Positions 39,859 to 49,281 are shown, counted from the first letter of the stretch. The stretch: 64,000 nucleotides of DNA from Streptococcus oralis (GCF_002386345.1 NZ_CP023507.1:1-64000), one strand, 5' to 3'. Numbers and translations are program-made. The notes: generated by a model not told the origin, from the letters alone.

Positions 39859-41100
39859 ATGGTTTTACCAAATTTTAAAGAAAATCTAGAAAAATACGCT
39901 AAGCTTTTGGTTGCAAACGGTGTGAATGTGCAACCGGGTCACACCTTGGCTCTCTCTATCGATGTGGAGCAACGCGAGTTGGCTCACTTGATTGTCAAAG
40001 AAGCCTATGCACTGGGTGCACATGAGGTTATCGTTCAGTGGACAGATGATGTGATTAACCGTGAGAAATTCCTCCACGCGCCGATGGAGCGTCTGGACAA
40101 TGTACCAGAATACAAGATTGCTGAGATGAACTACCTCTTGGGAAACAAGGCTAGCCGTCTAGGAGTTCGTTCATCTGATCCAGGTGCCTTGAACGGAGTG
40201 GATGCGGACAAGCTTTCAGCTTCTGCCAAAGCTATGGGACTCGCGATGAAGCCAATGCGCATCGCAACTCAATCCAACAAGGTTAGCTGGACTGTAGCAG
40301 CCGCTGCTGGACTTGAATGGGCTAAGAAAGTCTTTCCAAATGCTACGAGCGATGAAGAAGCAGTTGATCTTCTTTGGGATCAAATCTTCAAAACTTGCCG
40401 TGTCTACGAAGAAGATCCTGTTAAAGCTTGGGAAGAGCATGCTGCTATCCTTAAGAGCAAGGCAGAAATGCTCAATAAAGAACAATTCTCAGCCCTTCAC
40501 TACACAGCACCGGGAACTGATTTGACACTTGGTTTACCTAAGAACCACGTTTGGGAATCAGCTGGTGCTATCAATGCACAGGGCGAAGGATTCTTGCCAA
40601 ATATGCCGACAGAAGAAGTCTTTACGGCCCCTGATTTCCGTCGTGCAGATGGCTATGTAACCTCTACAAAACCACTTAGCTATAACGGAAATATCATCGA
40701 AGGGATTAAGGTGACCTTCAAGGATGGTCAAATCGTAGACATTACTGCTGAAAAGGGTGATCAGGTCATGAAAGATCTTGTCTTTGAAAATGCGGGTGCG
40801 CGTGCCTTGGGTGAATGTGCCTTGGTACCAGATCCAAGCCCAATTTCTCAGTCAGGCATTACCTTCTTCAACACCCTTTTCGATGAGAATGCTTCAAACC
40901 ACTTGGCTATCGGTGCAGCCTATGCGACCAGCGTTGTTGGTGGGGCAGAGATGAGCGAAGAAGAGCTTGAAGCTGCAGGACTGAACCGTTCAGATGTTCA
41001 CGTGGACTTTATGATTGGTTCGAATCAAATGGATATCGATGGTATCCGTGAGGATGGAACACGCGTACCACTCTTCCGCAATGGAGACTGGGCAATTTAA
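39859..41100 (+). CDS. pepS: Aminopeptidase PepS (M29 family)
   Basis: 413 residues. M29 metallo-aminopeptidase that removes N-terminal residues from peptides in the cytoplasm, known as PepS in streptococci. Family features: N-terminal NGVNVQPGHTLALSIDVEQRELAHLIVKEAY (in parts), metal-site region TEEVFTAPDF (near 248-257), and FMIGSNQMDIDGI close to the C-terminus. AAAAGGGA ribosome binding site. Typical host codon use returns here after the accessory region. Confidence 0.93.
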   Translation: MVLPNFKENLEKYAKLLVANGVNVQPGHTLALSIDVEQRELAHLIVKEAYALGAHEVIVQWTDDVINREKFLHAPMERLDNVPEYKIAEMNYLLGNKASRLGVRSSDPGALNGVDADKLSASAKAMGLAMKPMRIATQSNKVSWTVAAAAGLEWAKKVFPNATSDEEAVDLLWDQIFKTCRVYEEDPVKAWEEHAAILKSKAEMLNKEQFSALHYTAPGTDLTLGLPKNHVWESAGAINAQGEGFLPNMPTEEVFTAPDFRRADGYVTSTKPLSYNGNIIEGIKVTFKDGQIVDITAEKGDQVMKDLVFENAGARALGECALVPDPSPISQSGITFFNTLFDENASNHLAIGAAYATSVVGGAEMSEEELEAAGLNRSDVHVDFMIGSNQMDIDGIREDGTRVPLFRNGDWAI

Positions 41101-41109
41101 GGAGAAGCT

Positions 41110-41340
41110 ATGCTTGGAAGTATGTTTGTTGGTCTCCTAGTGGGACTCTTGGCAGGTGCTTTGACCAATCGTGGAGAAAGTATGGGATGCTTTGGGAAAA
41201 TGTTTCTCGGCTGGATTGGTGCTTCTTTGGGGCACCTGCTCTTTGGAACTTGGGGTCCAAACCTAGCGGGGATAGCCATTGTTCCAGCTGTTTTAGGTGC
41301 TATGGTTGTCTTAGCTATTTTCTGGAGACGAGGAAGTTAA
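41110..41340 (+). CDS. GlsB/YeaQ/YmgE-family small membrane protein
   Basis: 76 residues, about three hydrophobic segments with Gly-rich turns (GLLVGLLAGALTNRG and FLGWIGASLGHLLFG). The family is linked to stress in Gram-positives, but the function is unknown. Starts 9 bases after pepS with GGAGAAG, so probably co-transcribed with it. A BOX element follows. Confidence 0.8.
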   Translation: MLGSMFVGLLVGLLAGALTNRGESMGCFGKMFLGWIGASLGHLLFGTWGPNLAGIAIVPAVLGAMVVLAIFWRRGS

Positions 41341-41353
41341 TTTCTTAAATCTG

Positions 41354-41513
41354 ATACTCAATGAAAATCAAAGAGCAAACTAGGAAACTAGCCGCAGACT
41401 GCTCAAAGCACTGCTTTGAGGTTGTGTATAGAACTGACGAAGTCAGCTCAAAACACTGTTTTGAGGTTGCAGATGGACGTTGACGCGGTTTGAATCTGAT
41501 TTTTGAAGAGTAT
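41354..41513. repeat. BOX element (short, two boxB units)
   Basis: Begins ATACTCAATGAAAATCAAAG, ends GAAGAGTAT. Contains one full 45-bp boxB (41401-41445) and a second, incomplete one from 41446 (GCTCAAAACACTGTTTTGAG), then a shortened boxA end (GACGTTGACGCGG). BOX is a dispersed, structured repeat of mitis-group streptococci. About 160 bp. Confidence 0.85.
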
Positions 41514-41518
41514 GAAAC

Positions 41519-41554
41519 GAAAAGGAGGTTGGTCATTGTACCAGCCTCCTTTTG
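41519..41554. terminator. Terminator between the GlsB gene and rsuA
   Basis: AAAAGGAGGTTGGT, loop CATTGT, ACCAGCCTCCTTTT; 14-bp stem with one G-T pair. Works in either direction. Confidence 0.8.
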
Positions 41555-41558
41555 AGTA

Positions 41559-41573
41559 TGATATAATAGTTCT
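41559..41573 (+). promoter_or_regulatory. Promoter of rsuA, start site at the ATG
   Basis: Extended -10 TGATATAAT (TATAAT 41562-41567). Seven bases after it is the A of the ATG (41574). No ribosome binding site; suggests a leaderless mRNA. Confidence 0.5.
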
Positions 41574-42296
41574 ATGAGATTAGATAAATTTTTAGTTGCC
41601 TGTGCTGTGGGGAGTCGGACAGAAGTCAAAAACTTGCTCAAGGCTGGGCGGGTGACGGTAAATGGTAAAAAAGAAAAGTCAGCTAAACTGCAGATCAATG
41701 AGGAAAGAGATGAGATTCGCTTTGATGGCCAAGTGCTGGAGTATGAAGAGTTTGTCTACTACATGATGAACAAGCCCCAAGGAGTCATTTCAGCGACTGA
41801 GGATTCTAAACACAGAACAGTGTTGGACTTGTTGGATGATATTGCTCGGACCAAGGAAGTTTTTCCAGTAGGGCGTTTGGATATTGACACGCATGGCCTC
41901 CTGCTTTTGACCAATGACGGTCAGCTTGCCCATGCTCTTCTTTCACCAAAACGTCATGTGGATAAGACCTATCTGGCACACGTCGAGGGAATTATGACCC
42001 AAGAAGATGTGGAGACATTTGTCAAGGGCATTCCGCTCAAGGATTTTACCTGCCAGCCAGCTAAGCTGGAGATTGTGTCGGTAGATTCAGTAAAAAATCA
42101 AAGTCTGGTTCGTGTGACCATTGCTGAAGGTAAGTTTCATCAGGTCAAACGCATGGTGGCATACTGTGGCAAGGAAGTGGTGGACCTACAACGTTTGACG
42201 ATGGGGACTCTAGTTTTGGATGAGAACTTAGAACGAGGAGAATGGCGTCGCCTGACCAGGGAGGAGTTAGAGAATCTCCTTGCTAGTATTGCTTAG
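41574..42296 (+). CDS. rsuA: 16S rRNA pseudouridine synthase RsuA
   Basis: 240 residues. S4 domain at the N-terminus (MRLDKFLVACAVGSRTEV), then the RsuA catalytic core with Asp in GRLDIDTHGLLLLTNDG near residue 103 and KTYLAHVEG. Makes pseudouridine 516 in 16S rRNA in the E. coli relative. The ATG has no upstream ribosome binding site. Confidence 0.9.
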   Translation: MRLDKFLVACAVGSRTEVKNLLKAGRVTVNGKKEKSAKLQINEERDEIRFDGQVLEYEEFVYYMMNKPQGVISATEDSKHRTVLDLLDDIARTKEVFPVGRLDIDTHGLLLLTNDGQLAHALLSPKRHVDKTYLAHVEGIMTQEDVETFVKGIPLKDFTCQPAKLEIVSVDSVKNQSLVRVTIAEGKFHQVKRMVAYCGKEVVDLQRLTMGTLVLDENLERGEWRRLTREELENLLASIA

Positions 42297-42311
42297 TTTG
42301 GATTATGTTAG

Positions 42312-42342
42312 AAAAGGTGAGGAGAATGTCCTTGCCTTTTTC
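42312..42342 (+). terminator. Terminator after rsuA
   Basis: AAAAGGTGAGGA, short loop, TCCTTGCCTTTTT with wobble pairs. Confidence 0.65.
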
Positions 42343-42351
42343 GTTTTTCAG

Positions 42352-42379
42352 TTGCTTCCTTTGTGAAAAGAGTTATAAT
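42352..42379 (+). promoter_or_regulatory. Promoter of pepC
   Basis: TTGCTT (42352-42357), 16 bases, TATAAT (42374-42379). Confidence 0.6.
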
Positions 42380-42405
42380 AGACAGTAGAATAAAAGGAGG
42401 AATCT

Positions 42406-43740
42406 ATGAACGCGATTCAAGAATCATTTACAGATAAACTATTTGCTAACTATGAAGCAAATGTCAAATACCAAGCGATTGAAAATGCTGCCAGCCACAA
42501 CGGAATTTTTGCAGCCCTAGAACGTCGCCAAAGCCATGTAGACAATACACCTGTTTTCTCATTGGATTTGACCAAGGACAAGGTTACTAACCAGAAAGCC
42601 TCTGGTCGTTGCTGGATGTTTGCAGCTCTCAACACCTTCCGCCACAAACTCATCTCTCAATACAAACTGGAAAACTTTGAGTTGTCACAAGCCCACACTT
42701 TCTTCTGGGACAAGTACGAGAAATCCAACTGGTTCTTGGAGCAAGTCATTGCGACTGCAGACCAAGAATTGACGAGCCGCAAGGTTAGCTTCCTACTCCA
42801 AACCCCTCAACAAGACGGTGGTCAATGGGATATGGTCGTGGCCCTCTTTGAGAAATACGGTGTCGTTCCTAAGTCAGTTTACCCTGAGTCTGTTTCATCT
42901 AGCAGCAGCCGTGAGCTCAATGCCATCCTCAATAAATTGCTCCGTCAAGATGCCCAAATCTTGCGTGACTTGCTTGCTTCTGGTGCGGACCAAGCGACTG
43001 TTCAAGCTAAGAAAGAAGACCTCTTGCAAGAGATCTTTAACTTCCTTGCTATGTCACTAGGACTTCCACCACGTAAATTTGACTTTGCTTATCGCGATAA
43101 GGATAACAATTACCAAAGCGAAAAGGGGATTACACCACAAGAATTTTACAAGAAATATATCGACCTTCCTCTAGAAGATTATGTTTCTGTTATCAATGCT
43201 CCGACTGCTGACAAACCATACGGCAAATCTTACACAGTTGAGATGTTGGGAAATGTGGTTGGTAGCCGTGCAGTTCGCTACATCAACGTTCCAATGGAGC
43301 GCTTGAAAGAATTGGCGATTGCCCAAATGCAAACAGGAGAAACTGTTTGGTTTGGTTCAGATGTCGGCCAACTTAGCAACCGCAAAGCTGGAATTCTTGC
43401 AACAGATGTTTATGATTTTGAATCAAGCATGGACATTCAACTCACTCAAGACAAAGCTGGACGTTTGGACTACAGCGAAAGCTTGATGACCCACGCCATG
43501 GTCTTGACAGGTGTGGACTTGGACGAAAATGGTAAGTCAACCAAGTGGAAGGTTGAAAACTCATGGGGAGACAAGGTCGGTACAGATGGTTACTTCGTTG
43601 CCTCAGACGCTTGGATGGATGAATACACCTATCAAATCGTTGTCCGTAAAGAATTGCTGACAGCAGAAGAACAAGCTGCCTATGAAGCAGAACCAATCGT
43701 ACTTGCACCATGGGATCCAATGGGTGCCTTGGCAGAATAA
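42406..43740 (+). CDS. pepC: Aminopeptidase C (bleomycin hydrolase family)
   Basis: 444 residues, C1B papain-like peptidase that forms a hexameric barrel. Catalytic Cys69 in SGRCWMFAALN, His in MTHAMVLTG and Asn in VENSWG near the end, all present. Trims peptides from the N-terminus. Full length; good AAAGGAGG ribosome binding site. Its downstream gene differs from the pneumococcal order I remember, where manLMN follows directly. Confidence 0.95.
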   Translation: MNAIQESFTDKLFANYEANVKYQAIENAASHNGIFAALERRQSHVDNTPVFSLDLTKDKVTNQKASGRCWMFAALNTFRHKLISQYKLENFELSQAHTFFWDKYEKSNWFLEQVIATADQELTSRKVSFLLQTPQQDGGQWDMVVALFEKYGVVPKSVYPESVSSSSSRELNAILNKLLRQDAQILRDLLASGADQATVQAKKEDLLQEIFNFLAMSLGLPPRKFDFAYRDKDNNYQSEKGITPQEFYKKYIDLPLEDYVSVINAPTADKPYGKSYTVEMLGNVVGSRAVRYINVPMERLKELAIAQMQTGETVWFGSDVGQLSNRKAGILATDVYDFESSMDIQLTQDKAGRLDYSESLMTHAMVLTGVDLDENGKSTKWKVENSWGDKVGTDGYFVASDAWMDEYTYQIVVRKELLTAEEQAAYEAEPIVLAPWDPMGALAE

Positions 43741-43749
43741 AGCTATAGA

Positions 43750-43780
43750 AAAGAGGTTAGGGGAATCCTAGCCTCTTTTT
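43750..43780 (+). terminator. Terminator after pepC
   Basis: AGAGGTTAGG, short loop, CCTAGCCTCT, T run. Confidence 0.85.
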
Positions 43781-43903
43781 AAGTTCTTCTTAAAGTGGGG
43801 ATAGATGATGCTTGACAAGTAAGTCTTTCTTAGTTTGAGTCTTTAAGTGACAGAGGAAAGGATATGTGTTATTATAGTAGTACAAAAGGATATCGGAGTA
43901 GAA

Positions 43904-46132
43904 ATGAAGTATTTAAGTAGCCAAGACATCAAGGATCGTCAACGAAATATCAGTGACATTAAACCTTATAAAACAACCAAGGAAATCGTCGTTTCAAATA
44001 TCTTTACCTTCTTTAATGCCATGAACTTGGCTCTGGCAGTTCTGGTAGCCACAACCTTGCGATTTGAAAATATGCTCTTTTTAGGTGTGATTGCTATCAA
44101 TACAGCCATCGGGATTTTCCAAGAAGTGCGTTCAAAAAATGCCTTAGAAAAGCTAAGTTTGCTTGGTAAAAGTAAGTACAAGGTCAATCGAGATGGTCAA
44201 ACGATTGAGATTGATCCAGAGGACATCGTACTGGGTGAGTACCTGCATCTCAATATAGGTGATCAGGTGCCTGTAGATGCAGAAGTCCTTGAAGGGAATA
44301 TTGAAGTTGATGAGTCCTTGCTGACTGGTGAGAGTGATTCGGTCTTTAAAACAGTTGGTGACAAGCTGATGAGCGGAAGCAATGTCGTCAGCGGTACTTG
44401 TCTGGTTATGGCAACGGCTGTGGGTCCAGATAGCTATATTAACAAACTCGCAAAATCCAGCAAGGAATTCAAAAAATACCCTTCTCAACTACGCGATTAC
44501 ATGGATAAGATTTTAAAAATCGTCTCGATCTTGCTGGTGCCAGTTGCCATTCTGCTCTATATCAGAGGTTTTAGTCTAGGACGGTCTTATGTTGAGATTG
44601 TTTTAGGAAGTTCAGGTGCCTTGGTCGGCATGATTCCAGAGGGTTTGATTCTCTTGGTTAGTGTGTCCCTAGCAGTAGCAGCCATGAAGCTGGCTAAAAA
44701 GAAGGTTCTGGTACAGGAGCTATACTGTGTAGAGACCTTGGCGCGAGTAGATATTCTTTGTTTTGATAAGACGGGAACTATCACGACGGGGAATATGAAG
44801 GTCCAAGAAATGGATGCTAATGTAGCAGAGAAACTATCTTCTTATTTGGCTTATTTCGAAGATGAAAATGCAACTTCCCGAGCTCTGAAGACTTACTTAA
44901 CCTGTGAGAAAAAGTGGGAAGTTCAAGAAGTCGGTGCATTTTCAAGTAAAAATAAGTATTCCTTTGTCCAAGTAAAAGAGGGTGGGACCTATTTCTTCGG
45001 AGCCTATGAGTTTCTAGGCTTTACCCAGCCGATGGATGCCTACTATGAACATCTAAAACAGCAAGGTTTTCGAATCTTAACACTCGCTCATAGCAGGGAC
45101 CAGATTACGAGTCCAGCTAATGTGGAACTACTAGGCCACGTCGTTTTGTCAGATGAGATTAAGGACAATACCAAGGAAACCTTTGACTATTTCGAATCTC
45201 AAGGTGTTGAAGTGAAGATTATCAGTGGTGATAATCATGTGGCTGTATATGGGGTGGCTCGTAAGGCAGGTTTTAAGGAAGAAGCGCGGGCTATTGATAT
45301 GACCAAGGTGAGCGATGATGACTTTGAAAGAGTGGTCTTGGAACACGAAATATTTGGACGTGTGACACCTGAACAGAAGCAAAAGATGGTATCTATTTTG
45401 CAAAATGCTGGTAAAACAGTTGCCATGAGTGGTGATGGAGTCAATGATGTTCTGGCTCTCAAGAAAGCAGATATTAGTTTTGCCATGAAGGGGGCTACGA
45501 GTGCAGCCAAAAGTGTATCCAATATTGTTTTTCTCACAGATGACTTTGCAGTATTTTATGATATCTTGATGGAAGGACGCCGGGTCATTAACAACATCCA
45601 AAAGGTAGCCTCTCTTTTTCTAACAAAGACCTTCTTCTCCATCGTTTTTGCCATTTTGAGTGTGGTATTTGGTTTGGAATTTGCCTTTATCCCCATTCAG
45701 TTTACAATCATTTCAGCCATTACGATTGGGATTCCATCCTTCTTCCTGACTTTTGAGTCCAATAAAGAAAAGGTTAGCACTCACTTTATGAGAGATATCC
45801 TAACCAACGCGGCGATTGGTGGTGGCGTTCTGGTTGCTAGTGTTCTTTTGACCAATTTCTTTATCACTGTCCCAGGTCAGGTCAAATTTATTTGCTTCCT
45901 CCTTGCCCTGATCAATGGTCTGTGTCTAGTTGCCAAGGTCAGCTTGCCTTTTAATCGATACAAGATGCTTTTGCTCACGTTTTTGAGCCTTGCAGCCCTT
46001 GTTGGTGTACTTGCCAATACTTTTATCCTACAGGGAGCTTTTGTGCCTTTAGAAGCCAAACAGCTACTCTATGTTGCCATACTAGCAGTGGTGATTGGGT
46101 GCTTTCATTATCTTACTAGGAGAAAAAGTTGA
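43904..46132 (+). CDS. P-type cation-transporting ATPase
   Basis: 742 residues. Actuator motif LLTGES, phosphorylation site DKTGTIT (Asp288), a short nucleotide domain and the hinge SGDGVNDVLALKKADISFAM. Ten or so membrane helices; helix 4 carries the ion motif IPEGL, as in calcium-type and CtpE-like pumps, so the ion is probably Ca2+ or a similar cation, not a heavy metal (no CPC and no N-terminal metal domain). ATG at 43904 has GGAG before it; the ORF upstream of this lacks a good site. Stands alone, convergent with manN. Confidence 0.88.
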   Translation: MKYLSSQDIKDRQRNISDIKPYKTTKEIVVSNIFTFFNAMNLALAVLVATTLRFENMLFLGVIAINTAIGIFQEVRSKNALEKLSLLGKSKYKVNRDGQTIEIDPEDIVLGEYLHLNIGDQVPVDAEVLEGNIEVDESLLTGESDSVFKTVGDKLMSGSNVVSGTCLVMATAVGPDSYINKLAKSSKEFKKYPSQLRDYMDKILKIVSILLVPVAILLYIRGFSLGRSYVEIVLGSSGALVGMIPEGLILLVSVSLAVAAMKLAKKKVLVQELYCVETLARVDILCFDKTGTITTGNMKVQEMDANVAEKLSSYLAYFEDENATSRALKTYLTCEKKWEVQEVGAFSSKNKYSFVQVKEGGTYFFGAYEFLGFTQPMDAYYEHLKQQGFRILTLAHSRDQITSPANVELLGHVVLSDEIKDNTKETFDYFESQGVEVKIISGDNHVAVYGVARKAGFKEEARAIDMTKVSDDDFERVVLEHEIFGRVTPEQKQKMVSILQNAGKTVAMSGDGVNDVLALKKADISFAMKGATSAAKSVSNIVFLTDDFAVFYDILMEGRRVINNIQKVASLFLTKTFFSIVFAILSVVFGLEFAFIPIQFTIISAITIGIPSFFLTFESNKEKVSTHFMRDILTNAAIGGGVLVASVLLTNFFITVPGQVKFICFLLALINGLCLVAKVSLPFNRYKMLLLTFLSLAALVGVLANTFILQGAFVPLEAKQLLYVAILAVVIGCFHYLTRRKS

Positions 46133-46137
46133 TACAT

Positions 46138-46170
46138 AAAAAGAATCAGGTTTAATCCTGATTCTTTTTT
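46138..46170. terminator. Shared terminator of the ATPase gene and manN
   Basis: AGAATCAGG, TTTAAT, CCTGATTCT, with A run on the left and T run on the right, so it serves both converging genes. Confidence 0.88.
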
Positions 46171-46191
46171 GTTTATATATTCTCACCGAGA

Positions 46192-47103
46192 TTACATGAT
46201 ACCGAAGAAACGAGCTGCGATACCAACTGCAAAGAGGGCAAGGATGATTGTGATTGGAGATACTTTTTTCTTAAGCAACCACATGCAAAGGAAAGTAAGG
46301 AGAAGTCCCATCAATCCTGGAATCAATGAGTCCAACTGACCTTGAAGCGTTTGTGGTTGAACTCTATCTAGGCTCATACCACTAAGCGCTTGACCAAGAA
46401 TGCCCTTCAACTCAGCTCCTGTAACAGGACCTTCTGGGAAGTTGATGTAGGCACCTTCTGACAATTGTTTGCCTGGAAGGTTGATAGTGAAGTTGATGGA
46501 TACCCAACGTTGTACAAGAACGGCAAGGATGAACATACCAAGGATAGAAGCACCTTTAGTGATGTCTTTCAAGATACCACCAGACATGTCTTTAGTGATC
46601 TCAGATCCAGCTTTGTAACCGAACTCTTGTGTATACCATAGGAAGGCCATACGGATAGCATTCCATCCAAAGAAGAAGAGAAGGGGACCAACAATGTTAC
46701 CGGATGCAGCAAGTGATGCACCAAGGGCTCCAAGGATAGGACGAACTGTAAACCAGAATACTGGGTCACCGATACCAGCAAGAGGTCCCATCATACCGAT
46801 TTTAACCCCTTGGATAGCCGCGTCATCGATTTCTACACCGTTAGCGCGCTCTTCTTCAAGTGCAAGAGTAACCCCCATGATAGGAGCAGCTACGTATGGG
46901 TGAGTGTTGAAGAACTCAAGGTGACGCTCAAGAGCAGCCGCTTGGTCTTCTTTTTTAGTGTACAATTTTTTGATAGCTGGGATCAATGAGTAAGCCCAAC
47001 CCAAGTTTTGCATACGTTCATAGTTCCAAGAACCTTGAAGGAATTGTGAACGCCACCAAACTTTTTGACGATCTGATTTTGATAATTGAATTTTTTCAGC
47101 CAT
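46192..47103 (-). CDS. manN: Mannose PTS EIID component
   Basis: 303 residues. Family start KIQLSKSDRQKVWWRSQFLQGSWNYERMQ (in parts), the conserved GPLAGIGDP and several membrane segments in the C-terminal half. With ManM forms the membrane channel for glucose, mannose and glucosamine. 14 bases after manM; the last gene of the operon. Confidence 0.95.
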   Translation of the reverse strand: MAEKIQLSKSDRQKVWWRSQFLQGSWNYERMQNLGWAYSLIPAIKKLYTKKEDQAAALERHLEFFNTHPYVAAPIMGVTLALEEERANGVEIDDAAIQGVKIGMMGPLAGIGDPVFWFTVRPILGALGASLAASGNIVGPLLFFFGWNAIRMAFLWYTQEFGYKAGSEITKDMSGGILKDITKGASILGMFILAVLVQRWVSINFTINLPGKQLSEGAYINFPEGPVTGAELKGILGQALSGMSLDRVQPQTLQGQLDSLIPGLMGLLLTFLCMWLLKKKVSPITIILALFAVGIAARFFGIM

Positions 47104-47117
47104 GATTGTTCCCCTTT

Positions 47118-47930
47118 CTAGTAGTCTTCTAGGATATCACCGATTGGGTCGTTAGAAGTCGCAGCTCCGCCGCCACCGTTTCCACCTTGTTTTGTAAGGT
47201 TAAGGTAGATGAAGGCAAGGGCAACACCGATGACACCAAGGGCAATCAAAGTCAATTGAGAGATTGCTGCAAGAGCAAAACCGATAGCGAAGAATGGCCA
47301 TACTTCACGAGTTGCCATCATGTTGATAACCATAGCGTAACCAACGGCAACGACCATAGCACCACCGACAGCCATACCACCGTTCAACCAGTCTGGCATC
47401 AAACCAAGAGCGTCTTGAACAGCAGAAGCTGGGATAGCGATAAGGAAGGCAGCAGGGATTGCAATACGAAGACCTTGAAGAAGAAGTGCAACAAAGTGAG
47501 CACGCTCAACAGCTGCAATGTTTCCGTCTTTAGCAGCAGCATCAGCTGAGTGAACTAAGGCAACTGAGATTGTACGAACAATCATTGTCAAGAAAAGTCC
47601 AGCTACAGCAAGAGGGATAGCTGTTGCCGTTGCAACGGCGATACCATCAGTAGTAAAGTTACCACCTTTGATCAAGATGATTGCTGCAGCAACAGATGCA
47701 AGAGCAGCGTCAGGAGCTACGGCAGCTCCGATGTTTGCCCAACCAAGGGCGATCATTTGAAGAGATCCACCAAGCATAACACCTGCTTCGAGGTTACCAG
47801 TTGCAAGTCCGATAAGGGTACATGCGACGATTGGTTGATGGAATTGGAATTGGTCGAGGATACCTTCAAGACCTGCAAGGAAGGCAACAACTACAACCAA
47901 GATAGCAGAAATGATTGAAATATCTGACAT
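47118..47930 (-). CDS. manM: Mannose PTS EIIC component
   Basis: 270 residues, membrane protein with N-terminal SIISAILVVVVAFLAGLEGILDQ-type start (in parts) and the conserved GLATGNLEAGVMLGGSLQ. AAAGGAA ribosome binding site. The C-terminal tail is Gly-rich (GGNGGGGAA). ManM and ManN are known receptors of class IIa bacteriocins in related bacteria. Confidence 0.95.
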   Translation of the reverse strand: MSDISIISAILVVVVAFLAGLEGILDQFQFHQPIVACTLIGLATGNLEAGVMLGGSLQMIALGWANIGAAVAPDAALASVAAAIILIKGGNFTTDGIAVATATAIPLAVAGLFLTMIVRTISVALVHSADAAAKDGNIAAVERAHFVALLLQGLRIAIPAAFLIAIPASAVQDALGLMPDWLNGGMAVGGAMVVAVGYAMVINMMATREVWPFFAIGFALAAISQLTLIALGVIGVALAFIYLNLTKQGGNGGGGAATSNDPIGDILEDY

Positions 47931-48005
47931 GGTTTTATTCCTTTTCTATTTAGTTTTAATAAAGTATTTAATCCTGTTTTCAAAAATGATCGAAACAGAT
48001 TAACA

Positions 48006-48995
48006 TTATTGAACGTTTGCTTTCTTAATCAAGTCAAACAAATCTTTTTTCGTGTCGTTTGGTACTTTACGTACGTCAAATTCAACACCGAGGTCACGCA
48101 TTTTTTCAAAGGTTGCAACGTCTTCTTTGTCCATAGACAAAACGTTGTTAATCATTGTTTTACCTGTTGAGTGAGCCATAGAACCAACGTTAAGGGTCTT
48201 GATTGGCACGCCACCTTCGATAGCACGAAGTGCATCTTGAGGTGTTTCAAACAAGATAAGGGCATGAGTTTCGCCGAAACGTGGGTCTTTTGCAACGTCG
48301 ATCAATTTCTGGATTGGGACAACGTTAGCTTTTACTCCGTTTGGAGCTGCTTGTTTGATCAATTCTTTACGCAAATCGTCGTTTGCAACGTTGTCTGAAG
48401 CAACGATGATACGATCTGCTTTTGAATCTGGAGTCCAAGCAGTGGCAACCTGACCGTGAAGGAGACGAGTGTCTAGACGAGCAAGGTTGATTTTCAGTTT
48501 ACCGTCACCGATAACTGTTCCTTCTGGAATAGCAGCTTGTGCAACTGGAGCAGCTGCAGCACTTGCAACTTCCTCAACTGGGTTAAGCTCTTCTGGAAGA
48601 GCCTTGATGCCATCTTTGGCTTCTTTAATGATATTCGCAGCGACTTTATCCACACCTGCATTCGCGTCCATAAGGCGCTCTGTGTAGGCTTGGATCAACA
48701 TCGGCAAGTTCAGTCCTGTGATGATGGCAAACTTACGTTCTGGATTTTCTCCCATTACGCGGCTAGCTTGGTTGAATGGAGATCCACTCCAAAGGTCAGC
48801 CAATACTAGAACCTCATCTTCTGCGTCAAATGCAGCCACAGCGTTGTTGAATTTAGCGTAAAGGTCATCTGGACCTTCATTTGGCATAAAGGTTACAACT
48901 TGAACCTTTTCTTGTTCACCAAAGATCATAGATCCTGACTGATGAATACCCGCAGCAAATTCGCCGTGGCTCGCAATAATGATTCCGATACTCAT
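48006..48995 (-). CDS. manL: Mannose PTS EIIAB component
   Basis: 329 residues. EIIA domain (1-about 130, phospho-His in [12 protein letters not shown]), Ala/Pro-rich linker (about 135-160), then EIIB (phospho-His in [14 protein letters not shown]). The second of two ATG codons is chosen, since it lies 10 bases from AAGGAGG and gives the usual [11 protein letters not shown] start; the first is too close to the ribosome binding site. First gene of manLMN, the main glucose/mannose uptake system in streptococci. Confidence 0.94.
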   Translation of the reverse strand: MSIGIIIASHGEFAAGIHQSGSMIFGEQEKVQVVTFMPNEGPDDLYAKFNNAVAAFDAEDEVLVLADLWSGSPFNQASRVMGENPERKFAIITGLNLPMLIQAYTERLMDANAGVDKVAANIIKEAKDGIKALPEELNPVEEVASAAAAPVAQAAIPEGTVIGDGKLKINLARLDTRLLHGQVATAWTPDSKADRIIVASDNVANDDLRKELIKQAAPNGVKANVVPIQKLIDVAKDPRFGETHALILFETPQDALRAIEGGVPIKTLNVGSMAHSTGKTMINNVLSMDKEDVATFEKMRDLGVEFDVRKVPNDTKKDLFDLIKKANVQ

Positions 48996-49032
48996 TATTG
49001 TCATTCCTCCTTATAAAATGTTTGACTATATG

Positions 49033-49088
49033 TTTAAGAAAACTTTAAGCCTAACTTTAAGTATAAACCGTTTTCATATAAAAATCAA
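49033..49088 (-). promoter_or_regulatory. manL promoter with cre box and CiaR-type repeats
   Basis: Minus-strand promoter TTGATT (49088-49083), 17 bases, TATACT (49065-49060). A cre box TGAAAACGGTTTAT (49076-49063, two mismatches at the end) overlaps the -10 region. Three direct TTTAAG units on the plus strand lie at 49033-49038, 49044-49049 (5-base spacing) and 49056-49061, the spacing known for CiaR binding. They sit downstream of the start site, as expected for repression. Confidence 0.65.
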
Positions 49089-49242
49089 CTACTTTTTCTA
49101 AAAAGATGTAAAAGTTTTCATAGAATGACTTTTTAAAAATATTAATATATAAATGCTTTTGAGAGATAAATGAAAATGGTAATAGAAAATTTAATATAAA
49201 AATACAGAAAATGAGCCGCTTTTGTGAAAATGGAATGAAAAC

Positions 49243-49281
49243 AAAAAGGAAAGATTGCGACCGTGCAATCTTCCCTTTTAT
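49243..49281 (-). terminator. Terminator of the Cof-type phosphatase gene
   Basis: On the minus strand: AAGATTGC, short loop, GCAATCTT inside a wider A/T frame, then T run. The bases 49089-49242 between here and the manL promoter hold nothing else that I can identify. Confidence 0.7.

Noticed and set aside
41354..41513. Repeat considered as an RUP or an insertion sequence remnant
   Set aside because: The 45-bp boxB units and the end sequences identify it as BOX; no transposase gene.
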